DNA from: Streptomyces longispororuber
GTDB taxonomy: Bacteria; Actinomycetota; Actinomycetes; Streptomycetales; Streptomycetaceae
Assembly (NCBI RefSeq): GCF_024448165.1
Contig: NZ_JAMOLN010000010.1
Coordinates: 1 to 64,000, forward strand
Reading direction: 5' to 3'
Length of the DNA stretch: 64,000 bases
Shown piece after piece: positions 25,721 through 34,487 of this stretch. The first letter of the stretch is position 1. Each line of letters opens with the position of its first letter. The notes below the pieces were generated by a model, which saw nothing but the letters and a program-made list of their open reading frames with translations, was not told the origin of the DNA and ran no database searches. The position numbers and the translations under genes are program-made.

Positions 25721-28564
25721 ATGCCGCCCCGTAACGGAATGTCCCGCCGCCATGTCCTCGTCGCCGGAGCCCTCACCCTGGGGGCCACCGCCATCTCCTC
25801 TCCGGCCCGCGCGAGCGCCGTCCCCACGAGCAGCAGGAGCGCCGCCTACGAGGGCTACCTGTTCGTGTACTTCACCGGAGAGGGCACCGCCGACGGCGAG
25901 CAGATCCACCTCGCCCTCAGCAAGGGCAACGACCCGCTGCACTGGCGGGAGCTGAACGGCGGGCAGCCCGTACTGACGTCCACGCTCGGCGACAAGGGCG
26001 TACGCGACCCCTTCGTCATCCGGTCACCCGAAGGCGACAAGTTCTTCCTCATCGCCACTGACCTGAGGATCTACGACGGCGCCGGCTGGGACTACGTCCA
26101 GCGGCACGGCAGCCGGTCCATCATCGTGTGGGAGTCCGCGGACCTCGTGAACTGGTCCGAGCCGCGATCCGTACAGGTGTCGCCGGAGACAGCCGGCAAC
26201 ACCTGGGCGCCGGAGGCCTATTGGAGCGACGAGGCCGGTGCGTACGTCGTCTTCTGGGCGTCGAAGCTGTACGCGGCCTCCGACACGGAGCACACCGCGG
26301 ACACGTACAACCGGATGCTGTACGCCACGACGAAGGACTTCGTGACCTTCAGCGAGGCGAAGGTGTGGAACGACCCCGGGTACTCGGTCATCGACTCCAC
26401 CGTCATCGCGCACGACGGGACCTACTACCGGTTCACCAAGGACGAGCGGTCGGCGTCGCAGTCGCCGTACGGGAAGTTCATCCTGGAGGAGAAGGCCGTC
26501 GATCTGCTCTCGACCTCGTGGACGACCGTCTCCGAGGGCATCGGCATGGGTTCCATGGCACAGGGCGAGGGGCCGCTGGTCTTCAAGTCGAACACCGAGG
26601 ACAAGTGGTATCTGTTCATCGACGACTACACCGCCACCGGCTACATGCCCTTCGAGAGCACCGACCTCGCGGGCGGCAATTGGATCAAGTCCGCCGCGTA
26701 CCGGCTGCCGTCGGCACCGCGCCACGGCACCGTACTCCCGGTCACCGCCGAGGAGTCCGGCCGGATCGAGGAGAAGTGGGGCGTCGCCCCCGTGCGCGCC
26801 GACAAGGACGGACTCATCGCCCACTGGCCCCTCGACGGCAGCGCCGACGACACCTCGGGGCACGAGTACCACGGCACCCTCAGCGGCGACACGGGCTGGG
26901 TGGACGGCGCCCTGGTGCTCGGCGGGGCGAGCGGGCACGTGAAGCTGCCCGACAACCTGCTCTCCGGCGTGGACTCGGTCACCGTGACCGCCGACGTGTG
27001 GGTGGACACCGACCAGAAGACGCCGTATTTCCTCTACGGGTTCGGGAACACCGGCTCCGACGGGAAGGGAAACGGGTACCTGTTCGCGACCGGCGGCAGT
27101 CCCGACGACGGCTTCCGCGCTGCCCTCTCCGACGGCAACTGGACCAAGGAGCAGGAGGCGAAGGCCGACAGCGGTCTCGGGCGCGGGCGTTGGGCGAACG
27201 TCGCGTACACCGCCGACGGCGACACGGCCCTGCTGTACCTCGACGGAGCGGTCGCCGCCCAGAACACCGCCGTCACCCTCATGCCCTCCGACATCGGCGG
27301 CGGCCGCACCACGGCCAACTACCTGGGCCGCTCCCAGTACGCCTCCGACCACACCCTCAAGGGCCGGCTGCGCGAGGTGCGGCTCTACAACCGGGCCCTG
27401 TCCGCCGACGAGATCGCCGCCCTGCCCTCCAACGCGACCCGCATCCGGGGCGTCGAGCTGGCGTCGCTGAAGGCGCCCGCCGTGATCGAGAACGACGGCG
27501 GCACCGTCGTCCTGCCGGTGCGGCCGGGGACCGATCTGCGGCGCCTGCGACCGGAGTTCACGCTCGCGCCCGGCGCCCGGATCAGCCCTGCGAACGGGAA
27601 GCGGACGGATCTGCGGGCGCCGGTGACCTACACGGTGACCGCAGCGGACGGCGCACAGCGCCGGTGGAAGGTGTCGGCCGTGGAGATGAAGACGCCTGTG
27701 CTGCCCGGGTTCCACGCCGACCCCAACATCGTGGCTTTCGGCTCGACGTACTACCTCTACACGACCACCGACGGATTCGACGGCTGGAGCGGCACCACGT
27801 TCGGCGTCTGGTCGTCGACGAACCTCGTCGACTGGACCGACCACGGCGTCATCCTCGACCTCGGCAAGGACGTGGGCTGGGCCGAGTCCCGGGCCTGGGC
27901 CCCGACCATCGCCGAGCGCGACGGCAGATACTTCTTCTACTTCTGCGCCGAGGCGAAGATCGGCGTCGCGACCGCCGACTCCCCCGCCGGCCCGTTCACC
28001 GACAGCGGCCAGGTGCTGATCGCCGCCAACCCGGACGGCGCCGGACAGGCCATCGACCCGGCCGTGTTCACGGACGACGACGGGCAGACGTATCTGTACT
28101 GGGGCAACAGCTCGGCGTGGGTGGTGCCGCTGGGCGAGGACATGGTGTCGTACGACCCCTCGAAGGCACGGCAGATCGAGGGGCTCGAGGACTTCCGCGA
28201 GGGCCTGTTCGTCGTACGGCGCAAGGGCGTCTACCACCTGACGTACTCCATCGACGACACCCGCAGCCCCGACTACCGCGTCGGATACGCCACGTCGAAC
28301 TCGCCGTACGGGCCCTTCACCACGCACGGCGTCATCCTGGAGAAGGACCCGGCGCAGGGCATCCTCGGCACCGGGCACAACTCCCTGCTCCAGGTGCCCG
28401 GCACCGACGACTGGTACATCGCCTACCACCGTTTCGCGATCCCCGGCGGGGACGGCACGCACCGGGAGACCACGATCGACCGGGTCGAGTTCGGCCGGGA
28501 CGGGCTACTGCGGCCGGTCACGCCGACACTGAACGGGGTGCAGCCGCGCCGCATCCCTCGATAG
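25721..28564 (+). CDS. Tat-exported enzyme with two GH43 modules and a LamG domain
   Basis: Secreted 947-residue glycosidase. The twin-arginine signal is SRRHVLVAGALTLGATA with probable cleavage after ARA. Residues about 40-340 form one five-bladed GH43-like propeller (VRDPFVIRSPEGDKFFLIATD, NTWAPEAYWSDEAGAYVVFW, GPLVFKSNTEDKWYLFIDD). Residues about 365-575 are a LamG/concanavalin fold (LIAHWPLDGSADDTSG, GHVKLPDNLLSGVDSVTVTA, LREVRLYNRALSADEIAAL). A short Ig-like linker follows. Residues about 655-945 are a second GH43 domain (LPGFHADPNIVAFGSTYYLY, RAWAPTIAERDGRYFFYFC, FREGLFVVRRKGVYHLTYS, GTGHNSLLQVPG). Likely an arabinan- or arabinoxylan-active enzyme. ATG 25721 or ATG 25739 (MSRRHV) is possible. 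No linked importer. Confidence 0.9.
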   Translation: MPPRNGMSRRHVLVAGALTLGATAISSPARASAVPTSSRSAAYEGYLFVYFTGEGTADGEQIHLALSKGNDPLHWRELNGGQPVLTSTLGDKGVRDPFVIRSPEGDKFFLIATDLRIYDGAGWDYVQRHGSRSIIVWESADLVNWSEPRSVQVSPETAGNTWAPEAYWSDEAGAYVVFWASKLYAASDTEHTADTYNRMLYATTKDFVTFSEAKVWNDPGYSVIDSTVIAHDGTYYRFTKDERSASQSPYGKFILEEKAVDLLSTSWTTVSEGIGMGSMAQGEGPLVFKSNTEDKWYLFIDDYTATGYMPFESTDLAGGNWIKSAAYRLPSAPRHGTVLPVTAEESGRIEEKWGVAPVRADKDGLIAHWPLDGSADDTSGHEYHGTLSGDTGWVDGALVLGGASGHVKLPDNLLSGVDSVTVTADVWVDTDQKTPYFLYGFGNTGSDGKGNGYLFATGGSPDDGFRAALSDGNWTKEQEAKADSGLGRGRWANVAYTADGDTALLYLDGAVAAQNTAVTLMPSDIGGGRTTANYLGRSQYASDHTLKGRLREVRLYNRALSADEIAALPSNATRIRGVELASLKAPAVIENDGGTVVLPVRPGTDLRRLRPEFTLAPGARISPANGKRTDLRAPVTYTVTAADGAQRRWKVSAVEMKTPVLPGFHADPNIVAFGSTYYLYTTTDGFDGWSGTTFGVWSSTNLVDWTDHGVILDLGKDVGWAESRAWAPTIAERDGRYFFYFCAEAKIGVATADSPAGPFTDSGQVLIAANPDGAGQAIDPAVFTDDDGQTYLYWGNSSAWVVPLGEDMVSYDPSKARQIEGLEDFREGLFVVRRKGVYHLTYSIDDTRSPDYRVGYATSNSPYGPFTTHGVILEKDPAQGILGTGHNSLLQVPGTDDWYIAYHRFAIPGGDGTHRETTIDRVEFGRDGLLRPVTPTLNGVQPRRIPR

Positions 28565-28934
28565 CGACTGCTGTGCAGGAGGAGGGCCGACATGGCGCGG
28601 GGGGGGCAGGCAGCGTCAATCGTGATCGGCCGGCCTCCGCGCAGGACGACGGGCGGCGGGTGCCCGCAGGAGATCATCTCCACCTGGCCACGCGCTGGTA
28701 CTCCCGCCCGCCGCTTTCGGGCGGTCGGTGGCCTTGGTCGTGCGCCACCTAGGTGTTCTGAAGGTGCCGTCAACTGCGGCGCATCGCCACGTCATCGGGC
28801 GTTGGCGGGCGTCCTGAACGAGCCGCTGCTGAGCGGGAGTTCCTTACGTTCACCCGGCAAGTGCGGCGATGACGCGCCGATTGAAGACCGAGCCGATGCC
28901 GAAGAAGACCGCACGGGTCGGATGACGCGCGAAT
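28565..28934. other. Intergenic, nothing recognised
   Basis: The 370 bp between the GH43 gene and the convergent ADP-ribosylglycohydrolase gene contain a G-run near 28600 and only shadow frames. No convincing hairpin, repeat or RNA was found. Confidence 0.4.
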
Positions 28935-29864
28935 TCAGCCCGCGAGGCGGTCCGCCAGGTGGAGCAGATCCGTCAGGTGAAGAACGCGTCGGTCGAATCC
29001 CGGGAGGGGGACGTGGAGCGGCTGGGTCCACCGGTCGGGGATCGCCTCCAGACCGTAGTACGCCCCCGCGAGGCCTCCGGTCACCGCTGCCACGGTGTCC
29101 GTGTCGCCGCCGAGGTCGATCGCCGCGCGGATCGCGTCTTCGAAGCCGGCATGGGTGCGTAGAGCCCAGACAGCGGAGCCCAGGCAGGGCCAGACGGCAC
29201 CGTTGAACTCCGTCGCCTGATCGGGGTGCCAGCCGGGCGCGAGGACGGTGGCGTAGCGGTCTCGATGGCCGGGATGGACATGAGCCAGGATGTCCGGCAG
29301 CGCGGCGAGCGGATCCTTGTCCTCCAAGGTCACGCGGATGAGTTCATGGAAGATCGCGGTGCCTTCCCAGGCTGCGCGGTCACCATGGGTGAGGGCCGCG
29401 ATCCTGCGTGCCGCGTCCATGGTGGCTTCCTGGCCGGCGGCAGCGAAGTGGACCGCGGAGGTCGATGCCCGCATCAAGGAGCCGTTTCCCGCTGCGTGCT
29501 GGTTGACCTGGAAGTGGATCGCGGCGGCGAGATCCCAGGGCATGCCGTTGTTCAGGACGTCTTCGGTCTGCAGTCCGATGTCCTTCGGTTCTGCGACCGC
29601 CCAGCGCTGGAAGCGGACGAAGATGTCCGGTAGATCCAGTCCACCCCGCTCCAGCAGTGACTCCCCGACCAGGACAGCCATCTGCGTGTCGTCGGTCGCC
29701 TCCCCCGGGTCCCAGCCACCGCCTCCGCACATCTCGTCACCGGTTCCGGGCGCGGGAAACCGTGCGGAGAACGCTCCCTGTGGACCGAACTCGAAAGGCC
29801 CGCCCAGCGCGTCACCCACAGCTGAGCCGACGATCGCGCCGGCGGCGCGCTGATGGCGCTTCAT
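28935..29864 (-). CDS. ADP-ribosylglycohydrolase family protein
   Basis: Predicted enzyme that removes ADP-ribose from proteins or small molecules, DraG/ARH-like, 309 aa. Metal-site motifs are in place: AIVGSAVGDALGGPFEF at the N-terminus, EATDDTQMAVLVGESL (Thr-Asp-Asp-Thr ligands) and DLGGDTDTVAAVTGGLAGAY near the C-terminus (Asp-x-Asp-Thr). ATG 29864 (MKRHQRAAG) is the sensible start, although the frame extends to 29954. It stands alone. Streptomycetes carry several such proteins; physiological targets are mostly unknown. No toxin-like ADP-ribosyltransferase gene lies next to it. Confidence 0.9.
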   Translation of the reverse strand: MKRHQRAAGAIVGSAVGDALGGPFEFGPQGAFSARFPAPGTGDEMCGGGGWDPGEATDDTQMAVLVGESLLERGGLDLPDIFVRFQRWAVAEPKDIGLQTEDVLNNGMPWDLAAAIHFQVNQHAAGNGSLMRASTSAVHFAAAGQEATMDAARRIAALTHGDRAAWEGTAIFHELIRVTLEDKDPLAALPDILAHVHPGHRDRYATVLAPGWHPDQATEFNGAVWPCLGSAVWALRTHAGFEDAIRAAIDLGGDTDTVAAVTGGLAGAYYGLEAIPDRWTQPLHVPLPGFDRRVLHLTDLLHLADRLAG

Positions 29865-29977
29865 CGGCGCAGGATAGCTGTGCCGTTGAGGACAAACCAT
29901 CGGCGCGCGCCTGCGACGACCTCGGAGTCTCCCCCACCCGCCGCAGCGTCCCACCGAAGTCCTGGCCCCCCATCGAA

Positions 29978-30982
29978 TCAGCCGGCGTAGGGGTTGCCGC
30001 CGAGCCAGGTGGTGCCGTCGATCAGTTCGCGGACCGCATCCAAGTGGCCGCTGTGGCAGGCGACTTCGGTGATCACGTGGATCACGATGTGCCGCACGTC
30101 AGGCAGCCGCCAGGTCGGCCAGAGTTCCACCGGCCAGGCGGCAGGCTCCTGACCGGGCGTGGCGGCGGCCAGCACGGCGTCCGCGCGTGCGATGGCCGCC
30201 CGGTAGTCGGCGAACACCTCGTCGGCGCCCATCCCCTCGGGCACGTACCAGTGCGCCTCCGCGCCTGCGGCGAGCTGTCCGACCACGTCGGGATCGCCGG
30301 AGATCACTCCGGGGAACCAGAATCGTTCGACATCCAGGGTGAGGTGGCGCAGCAATGCCAGACAGCTCCAGCCGCTGGGCAGCACCGGCCGCCGCAGGTC
30401 TTGCTCCGAGAGCCCTTCGAGGATCCCGAGGACGTGCTCGCGCTGGCGGTCCAGGGCGCCTTTGAGTGCCGCGAGTTCGGCGTCCGCCGGGCGCGCGGAC
30501 AGTTCGGCGAGGCGATCCAGAGTGGTCACCATCTGCGTGCGCCACCAGGCGCGCTCGCGGTCGACCTCCGTGCCCTTGTCCGCCGGCAGGCGCGATCCGT
30601 CGAAGATCTCGGTCACCACGGTCGCCCCGGCTCCGTCCGGGACCAGGTCGAAGATCCACCGGTGCCCCCACGCGGCCCCGGACACGGTGGCGTCCGGATG
30701 TCCGAGGCCGGGCCTCGGCTCCCAGGCGATGCGACGGTCCGGCTCGTACTCGACGATGTGGTTGTTCATCTCGTAGTCGCCGTGGCGCTCATTGTGCATC
30801 CGCATCACGAAGACGTCCCCGATGCCCGACACCATGGCGTCGAAGTCGCCACCCCGCAGCATTCCCGATCCGTCGAGGTCCGGGTGCCGGCCGGGGTCGG
30901 CCAGGATCCGGAAGATGACCTGCGCCGGGGCCCCGATACGCCGGGACACCGCCACCACGGCCTCGCCTGTCGTACTCGTCAT
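29978..30982 (-). CDS. SRPBCC domain fused to DinB-like DUF664 domain
   Basis: A 334-residue two-domain protein. Residues 1-155 are an SRPBCC/START-like fold (AVVAVSRRIGAPAQVIFRIL, ADPGRHPDLDGSG, WGHRWIFDLVPDGAGATVVT). Residues about 170-330 are a DinB/DUF664 four-helix bundle (LDRQREHVLGILEGLSEQDL, PSGWSCLALLRHLTLDVERFW, IVIHVITEVACHSGHLDAVRE); the His in RHL and in CHSGH are the usual metal ligands of thiol-transferase-like DinB proteins. The two halves usually occur as separate proteins. ATG 30982 (MTSTTGEAV) matches the SRPBCC start; the frame is open far beyond it. It is divergent from the ThuA operon by 325-400 bp. Confidence 0.87.
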   Translation of the reverse strand: MTSTTGEAVVAVSRRIGAPAQVIFRILADPGRHPDLDGSGMLRGGDFDAMVSGIGDVFVMRMHNERHGDYEMNNHIVEYEPDRRIAWEPRPGLGHPDATVSGAAWGHRWIFDLVPDGAGATVVTEIFDGSRLPADKGTEVDRERAWWRTQMVTTLDRLAELSARPADAELAALKGALDRQREHVLGILEGLSEQDLRRPVLPSGWSCLALLRHLTLDVERFWFPGVISGDPDVVGQLAAGAEAHWYVPEGMGADEVFADYRAAIARADAVLAAATPGQEPAAWPVELWPTWRLPDVRHIVIHVITEVACHSGHLDAVRELIDGTTWLGGNPYAG

Positions 30983-31307
30983 CCGCACGCCTCCGTCAAC
31001 AGCAGAACATGACCCTGACTTCGGTCCGAACGCTACAGCGGGGGTACGACAGCCACCCCGTGGAGCCTCACGGACGACCGTGGTGACGGTCATCCGTAGG
31101 AACAGGTTCACATCCCGACCTCCCCCGCGCAGAAGGCAGTTCCCTGCGGTCAGTCCCGACCTGTGGGGCCATCCGCGCGTACGCCGGAGAACCTGACCCT
31201 CAGGCCCAACCACCTGTGCGCCACCCGCCCGTACGCGCCATCCCGCGAAGCCACGACTGTCACACCCCCTTCCGGCTGACCGACGCACCCTCGACGGCAG
31301 CCCGATC
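30983..31307. promoter_or_regulatory. Divergent promoter region, no gene seen
   Basis: This 325-bp stretch separates the leftward SRPBCC-DinB gene from the rightward ThuA operon. It must carry both promoters. I see no clear palindrome or known operator. Confidence 0.35.
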
Positions 31308-31391
31308 ATGACCGAGACTGCCGTGGACCCCGGCGCACGGGACGCCCGTGCCCCATCCGCCGAACCGGCCGACCTCCTGGAGGACCGATGA
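31308..31391 (+). CDS. 27-codon ORF translationally coupled to ThuA gene
   Basis: ATG 31308 opens a 27-residue frame (MTETAVDPGARDARAPSAEP then ADLLEDR) whose TGA overlaps the ThuA start as ATGA at 31388-31391. The ThuA ribosome site ggagg lies inside its last codons. Third positions are GC-biased. The N-terminus resembles the polar leader of sugar permeases, so it may be the two ends of a deleted transporter gene, or simply a coupling leader. Both readings are inference. Confidence 0.4.
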   Translation: MTETAVDPGARDARAPSAEPADLLEDR

Positions 31392-32056
31392 TCTCCGCCG
31401 GTGCCAAGCGTGCCCTCGTCGTCCGCGGCGGCTGGGAAGGGCACGCACCCGTCGCCGCCACGGACCGCTTTGCCACCGCCCTCAAGGAAGACGGCTATGA
31501 GGTGACGGTCTCCGACACTCTCGACAGCTACCTCGACGCGAGCCTCCTCGCCGCGACCGACCTCGTGGTGCAGTGCTGGACGATGGGCGACATCACCGCC
31601 CCGCAGCTGGAAGGCCTCAGCCAGGCCGTCCGCGCTGGCACCGGCCTGGCCGGATGGCACGGCGGCATCGTCGACGCGTTCCGCACCGAGACCCGTTACC
31701 ACCTCATGACGGGCGGCCAGTTCGTCCACCACGCACGGGAGTTCAGCACTTTCGAGGTGACACCCGTACCCGGCAAGGAAGACCACCCCGCAGTGGCCGG
31801 GATCAACGCCTTCACCGTCACGACCGAGCAGTACTACGTGCACGTCGACCCCGCGATCGAGGTCCTCGCCACCTCCCCGTACGCCGCCGACCCCGACCAC
31901 CCCGAACTCCTGGGCACAGTGGTGCCGGTGACCTGGACCCGGAACTGGGGCGCGGGCCGGGTCTTCGTCACCACGCTCGGGCACGGCGTCGCCGACCTGG
32001 ACGTACCCGAGACTCACGCGATGATCAGGAAAGGCATGACGTGGGCGACGCGCTGA
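31388..32056 (+). CDS. ThuA-like domain protein
   Basis: A 222-residue ThuA-family protein with a class I glutamine amidotransferase-like fold, associated with trehalose and other sugar utilisation. Motifs are ALVVRGGWEGHAPV at the N-terminus, TDLVVQCWTMGDITAPQ, GTGLAGWHGGIVDAFR (the WHGG block typical of ThuA), GQFVHHAREFSTFEV, HPAVAGI and the C-terminal WGAGRVFVTTLGHG. ThuA proteins are thought to act on oxidised sugars together with dehydrogenases. Here the next gene is a Gfo/Idh/MocA dehydrogenase whose GTG start lies inside this gene's 3' end, so the two are translationally coupled. The ribosome site ggagg is 4 bases before the ATG. Confidence 0.92.
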   Translation: MISAGAKRALVVRGGWEGHAPVAATDRFATALKEDGYEVTVSDTLDSYLDASLLAATDLVVQCWTMGDITAPQLEGLSQAVRAGTGLAGWHGGIVDAFRTETRYHLMTGGQFVHHAREFSTFEVTPVPGKEDHPAVAGINAFTVTTEQYYVHVDPAIEVLATSPYAADPDHPELLGTVVPVTWTRNWGAGRVFVTTLGHGVADLDVPETHAMIRKGMTWATR

Positions 32057-33153
32057 GGCAACAGCCGCCGCTGCGTATCGGAGTGGTCGGCACCGGACAG
32101 ATCAGCGGCGCATACCTGCGGACGTTCCGTGTCCTGCCCGAGTTGTCCGTCACCGCGGTCGCCGACCTCGACCAGTCCCGTGCCACCGCCGTCGCGGCCG
32201 CAGTTCCCGGCACCCGCGCCCTCACCACGAAAGAGCTGTACGCGGCCGAGGACATCGACCTCGTCCTCAACCTGACCGTCCCCGCGGCGCACGCCGACGT
32301 CGCCCACGCCGCCATCTCCGCCGGCAAGCACGTGTACGGAGAGAAGCCCCTGGCATCGACCACCGCCGAGGCACGGGCCGTCCTCGCCGCCGCCGACGCC
32401 GCGGGCGTCCGCGTGGGCTGCGCCCCGGACACGGTCCTCGGCACAGGAGTGCAGACCGCCCGCGCTGTCCTGGACACCGGGCGCCTGGGCACTCCGGTGG
32501 CGGCGACCGCCTTCATGGTCACCCCGGGCCACGAGCACCCTGCCCCGGAGTTCTACTACCAGCGCGGCGGCGGACCGCTCTTCGACATGGGCCCTTACTA
32601 CCTCAGCGCTCTGGTCACGCTCCTCGGCCCGGTGCGCGCAGTGTCCGGCATGGCGTCCACCTCACGTCCGGTACGCACCGTCGGCAGCGGTCCACGGGCC
32701 GGGAGCGAGTTCCCGGTGGAGGTGGCCACCCATGTCACGGGCGTACTGGAACACGAGAGCGGGGCGCTGTCCACGCTGGTGATGTCCTTCGACGTCTGGG
32801 CCGCCGACCTTCCCCGCATCGAGGTGTACGCAACAGGCGGATCTCTGTCCGTGCCCGACCCCAACGGCTTCGACGGGCCCGTGCGGCTCTTCGATCCCGG
32901 TGTCGGGCACTGGCAGGACGTCCCCGTCCGGGGTGGCTATGTGGGAGCCGACCGCGGCTTCGGCGTCGCCGATCTCGCTCGTGCCCTCACGGACGGCACC
33001 GAGCATCGCGCGAGTGGTGAGCTCGCCTTTCACGTTCTGGAGATCATGGAGTGCCTGCTCACCTCGGCTCGAACCGGGCGCAGCACCACCGTCACGAGCG
33101 AGGGTGAACGGCCGGCCGCAGTCCCCCTACAGCCGCTGCCCGAGCCCGGGTGA
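32041..33153 (+). CDS. Gfo/Idh/MocA-family oxidoreductase
   Basis: A 370-residue NAD(P)-dependent sugar or cyclitol dehydrogenase. The Rossmann fold starts LRIGVVGTGQISGAYLRTF, with VTAVADLDQSRA. The signature GKHVYGEKPLASTTAEARAV contains the EKP lysine of the catalytic region, and the C-terminal domain has YYQRGGGPLFDMGPYYLSAL. GTG 32041 overlaps the ThuA stop codon by 16 bp; the same frame extends back through ThuA but only as a shadow. The substrate is unknown, and in related loci ThuA plus Gfo/Idh/MocA process keto-sugars after uptake. No transporter genes remain next to it. Confidence 0.92.
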   Translation: MGDALRQQPPLRIGVVGTGQISGAYLRTFRVLPELSVTAVADLDQSRATAVAAAVPGTRALTTKELYAAEDIDLVLNLTVPAAHADVAHAAISAGKHVYGEKPLASTTAEARAVLAAADAAGVRVGCAPDTVLGTGVQTARAVLDTGRLGTPVAATAFMVTPGHEHPAPEFYYQRGGGPLFDMGPYYLSALVTLLGPVRAVSGMASTSRPVRTVGSGPRAGSEFPVEVATHVTGVLEHESGALSTLVMSFDVWAADLPRIEVYATGGSLSVPDPNGFDGPVRLFDPGVGHWQDVPVRGGYVGADRGFGVADLARALTDGTEHRASGELAFHVLEIMECLLTSARTGRSTTVTSEGERPAAVPLQPLPEPG

Positions 33154-33279
33154 GCCGTCCCCGCACCTCGGCGTCGGCGTCCAGACTCCGACCATCGCGG
33201 AGCCCTGCATCCGACCGGCCCGACCGGCTTCCTCGGCTACGGAACCCGGACTCGGACGGGTCTTCCTCGCACCTGCCCG

Positions 33280-33720
33280 GGTCAATCCGACGGCCCTGGC
33301 AGGTGCCATGACGCGCCGCGTGGTCGTCGACGGACAGCGCCAGGAACGCACCCCTGTCCTCGGCCGATACCAGCGGAACCACGGGCGGTCCGCCGTGATG
33401 TAGCCGAGTCTGGTGACGGTCGCCGTCGCCGTGCCGGTGCATGCCACGAACGTCTCGTCCCAGCCTGCGCCGGGCTCGGGGCCGTAGTGGCGCACGACCC
33501 CGGGGGACCAGCCAGAGCAGTGCGGGCGCCGTGACGGCGGTCCGCTCACCGCGCCCGTGCCGGTACCAGCCGCCGTCGGCAGTGACGACGACCGCCACAT
33601 GCCGGTCGACGGTACGCGGCCCCACGACAGGCGGGGTGCCGCGCTGCACACCGGTGCCCAAGCAGACCCGTCCGAGGTCCTTGTGCACCGCGTCCGGTGT
33701 GAAGAAGCGCACCCACTGCA
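33280..33720 (-). pseudogene. AraC-type regulator, sensor domain only, two frameshifts
   Basis: The minus strand keeps the N-terminal arabinose-binding-like domain of an AraC regulator. LQWVRFFTPDAVHKDLGRV, RTVDRHVAVVVTADGGWYRH and APALLWL lie in one frame. PGVVRHYGPEPGAGWDETFV and ACTGTATATVTRLGYITADRP lie in a second. PVVPLVSAEDRGAFLALSV returns to the first. So two indels, near 33505 and 33385, compensate each other. The C-terminal HTH is missing, and the sequence becomes meaningless below about 33290. Its head-on neighbour is a TetR scrap, so a rearrangement joined them. Confidence 0.6.
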
Positions 33721-33734
33721 GCGGCCCCTGATCG

Positions 33735-33880
33735 GCCGCCTGATCCTGCCGCATCCGTTCGCAGCCAGCGGGTACGAGGGAACCTCCATCGACGACCTGA
33801 CCGTCGCCACGGGCATGCATCGAGGCAGCCTCTACAACGTCTCGGCGTCAACCGAAACGGCGGGAGCGCCGACTCCGTGA
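33735..33880 (+). pseudogene. TetR HTH fragment
   Basis: The plus frame encodes HPFAASGYEGTSIDDLTVAT and GMHRGSLYNV, an unmistakable TetR helix-turn-helix (GYEGTSIDDL then GMHRGSLY), and then stops at 33880 after unrelated residues. It has no start codon in context, and the ligand domain is absent. It abuts the truncated AraC remnant. Confidence 0.65.
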
Positions 33881-34019
33881 GGGTCTTCATCGAGTGAAGT
33901 CCTCCCCTCCGTACAGCTGAGAACGGGGCACCGTCCAGCGATCCGCGCACGCGCATCTCAGACAATGTTGTCGCTCCCAACTGGGTGTGGATGCCTTGGA
34001 GTGAGGGTCGGATGAGGCA

Positions 34020-34205
34020 GTGAAATTGTGATTTCGCTGGTCGGCGCTCGGGTAGAGGCGCTGCTGTGCGCGGGTTGAGCGGAAGGTCCCGTAGTCGTCG
34101 AAGTCGCCGTTGGTGATCAATGCACGGAGTCGGAGGACGCTTACGGCGCGTTGAATCCCCAGCGGGCGCCGGTGATGTCGAGGCGGTCCGCGATCATTAT
34201 CTGAA
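34020..34205 (-). pseudogene. Transposase C-terminal remnant (ISKra4-like)
   Basis: The minus strand reads ADRLDITGARWGF near 34190-34150, then after a stop or frameshift LITNGDFDDYGTFRSTRAQQ and RLYPSADQRNHN (34030-34115). This closely resembles the end of transposases in which ITGARWGL is followed by NGDFDxYWxFHLxxEHQRLYP. I assign the ISKra4-like family from memory. Only the C-terminus is left and it carries several substitutions and an in-frame break. Confidence 0.55.
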
Positions 34206-34230
34206 CTTGCGCCGGTGCACTTGTCGTTGG

Positions 34231-34485
34231 TCAGTCCGCGTCGCTGACGGTTGTCCGGGCGGAGCTCGTGGCCACGATGTCGGTGGCGGTGCGCAGAGAC
34301 GTCTCTTGCCAGCCGAGCAACGCGCGGGTGATCGCGATCGACTGGATGATGCTCATGCCGCGTTCAGCCAGCAGAACCTGAACGGCTGCCATCCCCTCAT
34401 CCACGAGGACGGGCCGGCATTGCTCGACGAGCGCAGTCCATCGCGCCGCTTCCTCAGGCCGCAGCCCGACGACATCGTCGAACAT
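34231..34485 (-). CDS. Small conserved-looking protein, unknown function
   Basis: An 84-residue protein, MFDDVVGLRPEEAARWTALV onward, mostly helical (VQVLLAERGMSIIQSIAITRALLG), ending in a polar tail. It starts 2 bp after the stop of the 151-residue gene upstream, with ggaggt about 6 bases before the ATG, so the pair forms an operon. I do not recognise the family. The prediction of a helical soluble protein with an RG-x-S-x-x-x-S-I segment could suit an immunity or antitoxin-like role, but nothing in the sequence proves that. A degraded transposase end lies just downstream. Confidence 0.6.
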   Translation of the reverse strand: MFDDVVGLRPEEAARWTALVEQCRPVLVDEGMAAVQVLLAERGMSIIQSIAITRALLGWQETSLRTATDIVATSSARTTVSDAD

Positions 34486-34487
34486 GG

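Noticed and set aside
29978..32017. Reading the whole 679-residue minus frame as one protein
   Set aside because: Only the part from ATG 30982 has domains. The extension crosses the divergent promoter region and the ThuA gene on the other strand.
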